From the NCBI GenBank assembly GCA_041655055.1, contig JBBAGE010000126.1:1-6708 (forward strand): 6,708 bases of DNA. Direction: 5' to 3'. Positions 6,501 to 6,708 of this stretch are shown piece by piece. This DNA is from JBBAGE01 sp041655055 (GTDB taxonomy: Bacteria > Pseudomonadota > Alphaproteobacteria > Rhodobacterales > Rhodobacteraceae). The position numbers and the translations under genes are program-made. The notes beneath the pieces are model-generated. The model was not told where the DNA came from and did not search any database. It was given only the letters and a program-made list of their open reading frames with translations. The stretch's first letter is position 1. Each line of letters opens with the position of its first letter.

Positions 6501-6708
6501 GTGGTGACCTTTGGCGGCCGGACATGGATCGCGCGGGTGGCGAACACCGGCGTGCAGCCGCCATCGACCGGCACCGGCAATGCCACATGGGCGTTGATGG
6601 CGGACAAACTGCTGACGGACGGCAGCACGCTGGGCGAAGTGGGCGGCGTGATCGGGGTCAATCCGGGCGGAATTAATACGGCCGAAGTGGCGGTCAATGC
6701 GGTCAATG
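3522..6708 (+). CDS. J-like tail tip / host-specificity protein (3' partial, at least 1062 aa)
   Basis: ATG 3522 overlaps the previous gene by 8 bases, with GGCGGG at 3510-3515 as a possible ribosome site. The frame has no stop through the right edge. Residues 1-62 form a Gly/Ala-rich hydrophobic region (two or three possible helices). Residues 85-515 are the conserved tip/hub core of sphingomonad-type phage tail proteins: 'ARKMVLGRTAA', 'VRIDDKVAW', 'GEFAGYLWITPIL', 'GNSKKTASPFA', 'YDPRRDSTRGGSGSHRADDQ', 'ALAWLLGWRING', 'EITDDDVI', then 'QRQQYQGVLSFTMGFRAWRL' and 'GWTNELFRVQRLDF', the last two fitting a Phage-tail_3-type domain. The C-terminal half is modular: CBM5/12-like unit (560-606), two tandem ~80-residue repeats (617-695, 701-780), a jelly-roll-like domain (about 788-973), a second CBM5/12-like unit (982-1029), then a 'TDGSTLGEVGGVIGV' linker leading out of the window. 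The core would close the tail tip and the modules would contact the cell surface. Family is confident; the receptor is unknown. Confidence 0.9.
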   Translation, partial: MGRVLKPLAIVAAVAINVIPGAGQAISGAILGTTLASTAVVTGVTVGGLFAGVATAGLLAYGAPGARSPNAGLPDLQRRQLTAEDDPARKMVLGRTAAASDMVYSEPSGTDQEYVDYIVHLASHQLTSVVEVRIDDKVAWRPSTGALGEFAGYLWITPILQGGAAAYHTVNSGAHWGSAQRFTGCASLKVRVKRSGNSKKTASPFAAGISTQFLTVVEGMPVYDPRRDSTRGGSGSHRADDQASWEFVASDGERIGENLALQALAWLLGWRINGVLSVGCGVQPDEIDMPVFATSANACAEAVALAAGGTQPRYHGAGLRHDFEDPGMVRQMFADACNGEWRIVDGRIGLHVAVNDLAGPLFEITDDDVISDGTQWVPHPHAEQAINVLTGRIAQPALPANYGLVSLPPARIASLDGMDRTAPLNLGMVEDGSRGQRILKQALQRQQYQGVLSFTMGFRAWRLRLGQPVRVTLASRGWTNELFRVQRLDFDVMSGATAIELRQEHESIYQWDRDEAPMPTPGAPVFYDPQNNPYLSSPPWSEIVDDGGKPEDGATRNVNRGAHSTAIAYDAGDIVRNAAGDEIYSAVQDVPTGIALSNTAYWSLWLTSGGGAPGINSATVYLYQRTASASPPAVPGATLTYNFATQGLSGGLGSWSRSLPASGGAYRWMTSASAASAAATDDIASSEWAAPALIGESAPNVDTVILYQRGATAPALPGVTLTYTFATRALSGGSLGGWSQSIPDADAAGHPLWVTTASALSVSTTDSILPGEWAAPAQLARDGQTIRDGLVEYFDNYAAIADVQRYWTITDGASGPATVSLMAGNGYAGGMRVQATGRVAIVGRQRIAYDSEDLYRVRARCYIETVGSGNQIFVGVAAYDYTGAALPSDAGTYHYFAAGAQSITSTGWLDVEGYFRGTALVGAGNNVGRPAPDPSSPRPMANGAASMAGVFLGNYAGTGGKLSLDSLIVEKVEDLTPLPPRAWVTGVLQQKGQVVTFGGRTWIARVANTGVQPPSTGTGNATWALMADKLLTDGSTLGEVGGVIGVNPGGINTAEVAVNAVN
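5199..5339 (+). other. CBM5/12-like module in the tip protein (first copy)
   Basis: Encodes residues about 560-606. The pattern is A-Y-D-A-G-D-I-V, then a short turn, D-E-I-Y-S-A-V-Q-D-V, a G-I-A-L-S-N turn, and T-A-Y-W-S-L-W-L. It follows the chitin-binding type-3 (CBM5/12) plan: entry strand with G-D-x-V, aromatic 'Y.A', then a closing 'W..L'. In phage tips such modules usually bind surface sugars or act as spacers between core and fibre. It sits directly after the hub core and before the tandem repeats. Pattern match only; no alignment was run. Confidence 0.55.
5370..5861 (+). repeat. Two tandem ~80-residue repeats in the tip protein
   Basis: Unit 1 spans 5370-5606 (residues 617-695) and unit 2 spans 5622-5861 (residues 701-780). 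Shared anchors in the same order are T-V-x-L-Y-Q-R, a Pro-rich turn ending P-G-x-T-L-T-Y-x-F-A-T, L-S-G-G, a W-S-x-S-x-P segment, a W-[MV]-T segment, T-D-[DS]-I and E-W-A-A-P-A. The units are clearly diverged at DNA level, so the duplication is old or the units were gained separately. The 'LYQR ... P.LTYTFAT ... EWAAP' pattern is one I associate with tail-fibre regions of alphaproteobacterial phages. They probably form stacked beta domains that extend the tip. Confidence 0.85.
5883..6440 (+). other. Jelly-roll (carbohydrate-binding-like) domain of the tip protein
   Basis: Encodes residues about 788-973. It begins with G-L-V-E-Y-F-D-N-Y and a W-T-I-T strand, then alternating strands: 'GGMRVQATGRVAIVG', 'LYRVRARCYIETVG' and 'QIFVGVAAYDYTG'. 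Next come a 'TSTGWLDVEGYFRG' strand, a Pro-rich loop and a final 'SLDSLIVEKVED' strand. The outline (start strand, 'lYrvr.r' strand, 'gW..v.g.f.g' strand, closing 'l...iveKve') is typical of CBM4/9/22-like jelly rolls found in phage receptor-binding proteins. The loops between strands would be the variable ligand-binding part. It is an inference from strand pattern. Confidence 0.55.
6465..6608 (+). other. CBM5/12-like module in the tip protein (second copy)
   Basis: Encodes residues about 982-1029. The pattern is A-W-V-T-G-V, then K-G-Q-V-V-T-F-G-G-R-T-W-I-A, then N-T-G-V-Q-P-P, and A-T-W-A-L-M-A. It keeps the CBM5/12 plan (W..g..y..G..V...g..y.a...n.g..P.....W..l), including the 'GVQPPS' turn before the closing Trp, and fits that plan better than the first copy. 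It lies right after the jelly-roll domain and before a 'TDGSTLGEVGGVIGV' linker like those that lead into fibre C-termini. Confidence 0.6.

Noticed and set aside
1..6708. Defence system, CRISPR array, tRNA, IS element or attachment site
   Set aside because: Every base is accounted for by tightly packed tail genes; no intergenic space, array, terminal inverted repeat or RNA-like fold was seen.

Overview
The window is a gap-free stretch of tailed-phage structural genes, all on the + strand. It is most likely part of a prophage or a siphovirus-type late operon from a high-GC alphaproteobacterium. A sphingomonad-type host is my best guess, from the high GC, the mix of GC-rich codons with frequent TTG leucine, and the strong resemblance of the last gene to tail-tip proteins I associate with sphingomonad prophages. 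Host identity is an inference; no chromosomal gene is present to confirm it.

Layout: the 3' end of a tail tape measure gene (2-616, open at the left edge); a second gene carrying the tape-measure C-terminal signature (616-1401); a probable distal-tail or baseplate protein with a carbohydrate-binding-like insertion (1402-2463); a probable tail-hub beta-sandwich protein (2463-3122); a small DUF6950/NlpC-P60-like protein (3122-3529); and a very large J-like tail-tip/host-specificity protein that begins at 3522 and stays open to the right edge (at least 1062 residues). This last gene is nearly half of the window and is easily missed because no stop codon is present.

The order tape measure, distal tail, hub, small peptidase-like protein, giant tip protein matches the end of the lambda tail operon (H-M-L-K-I-J) and the gene-transfer-agent order gp11 to gp15. 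Every junction overlaps or abuts: three TGATG stop/start overlaps, one direct TGA-ATG abutment and one 8-base overlap. This indicates one polycistronic, translationally coupled unit encoding the distal end of the tail. No promoter, terminator, tRNA, rRNA, CRISPR array, IS element, attachment site or intergenic stretch was found.

I see no defence system or other non-tail module. The points most worth a second look are the separation of the tape-measure C-terminal module into its own gene, a TonB-box-like peptide near its N-terminus, the glycan-binding-like modules spread over two proteins, a duplicated ~80-residue unit in the tip protein, and an in-frame T TTT TTG heptamer inside the presumed receptor-binding part of that protein.
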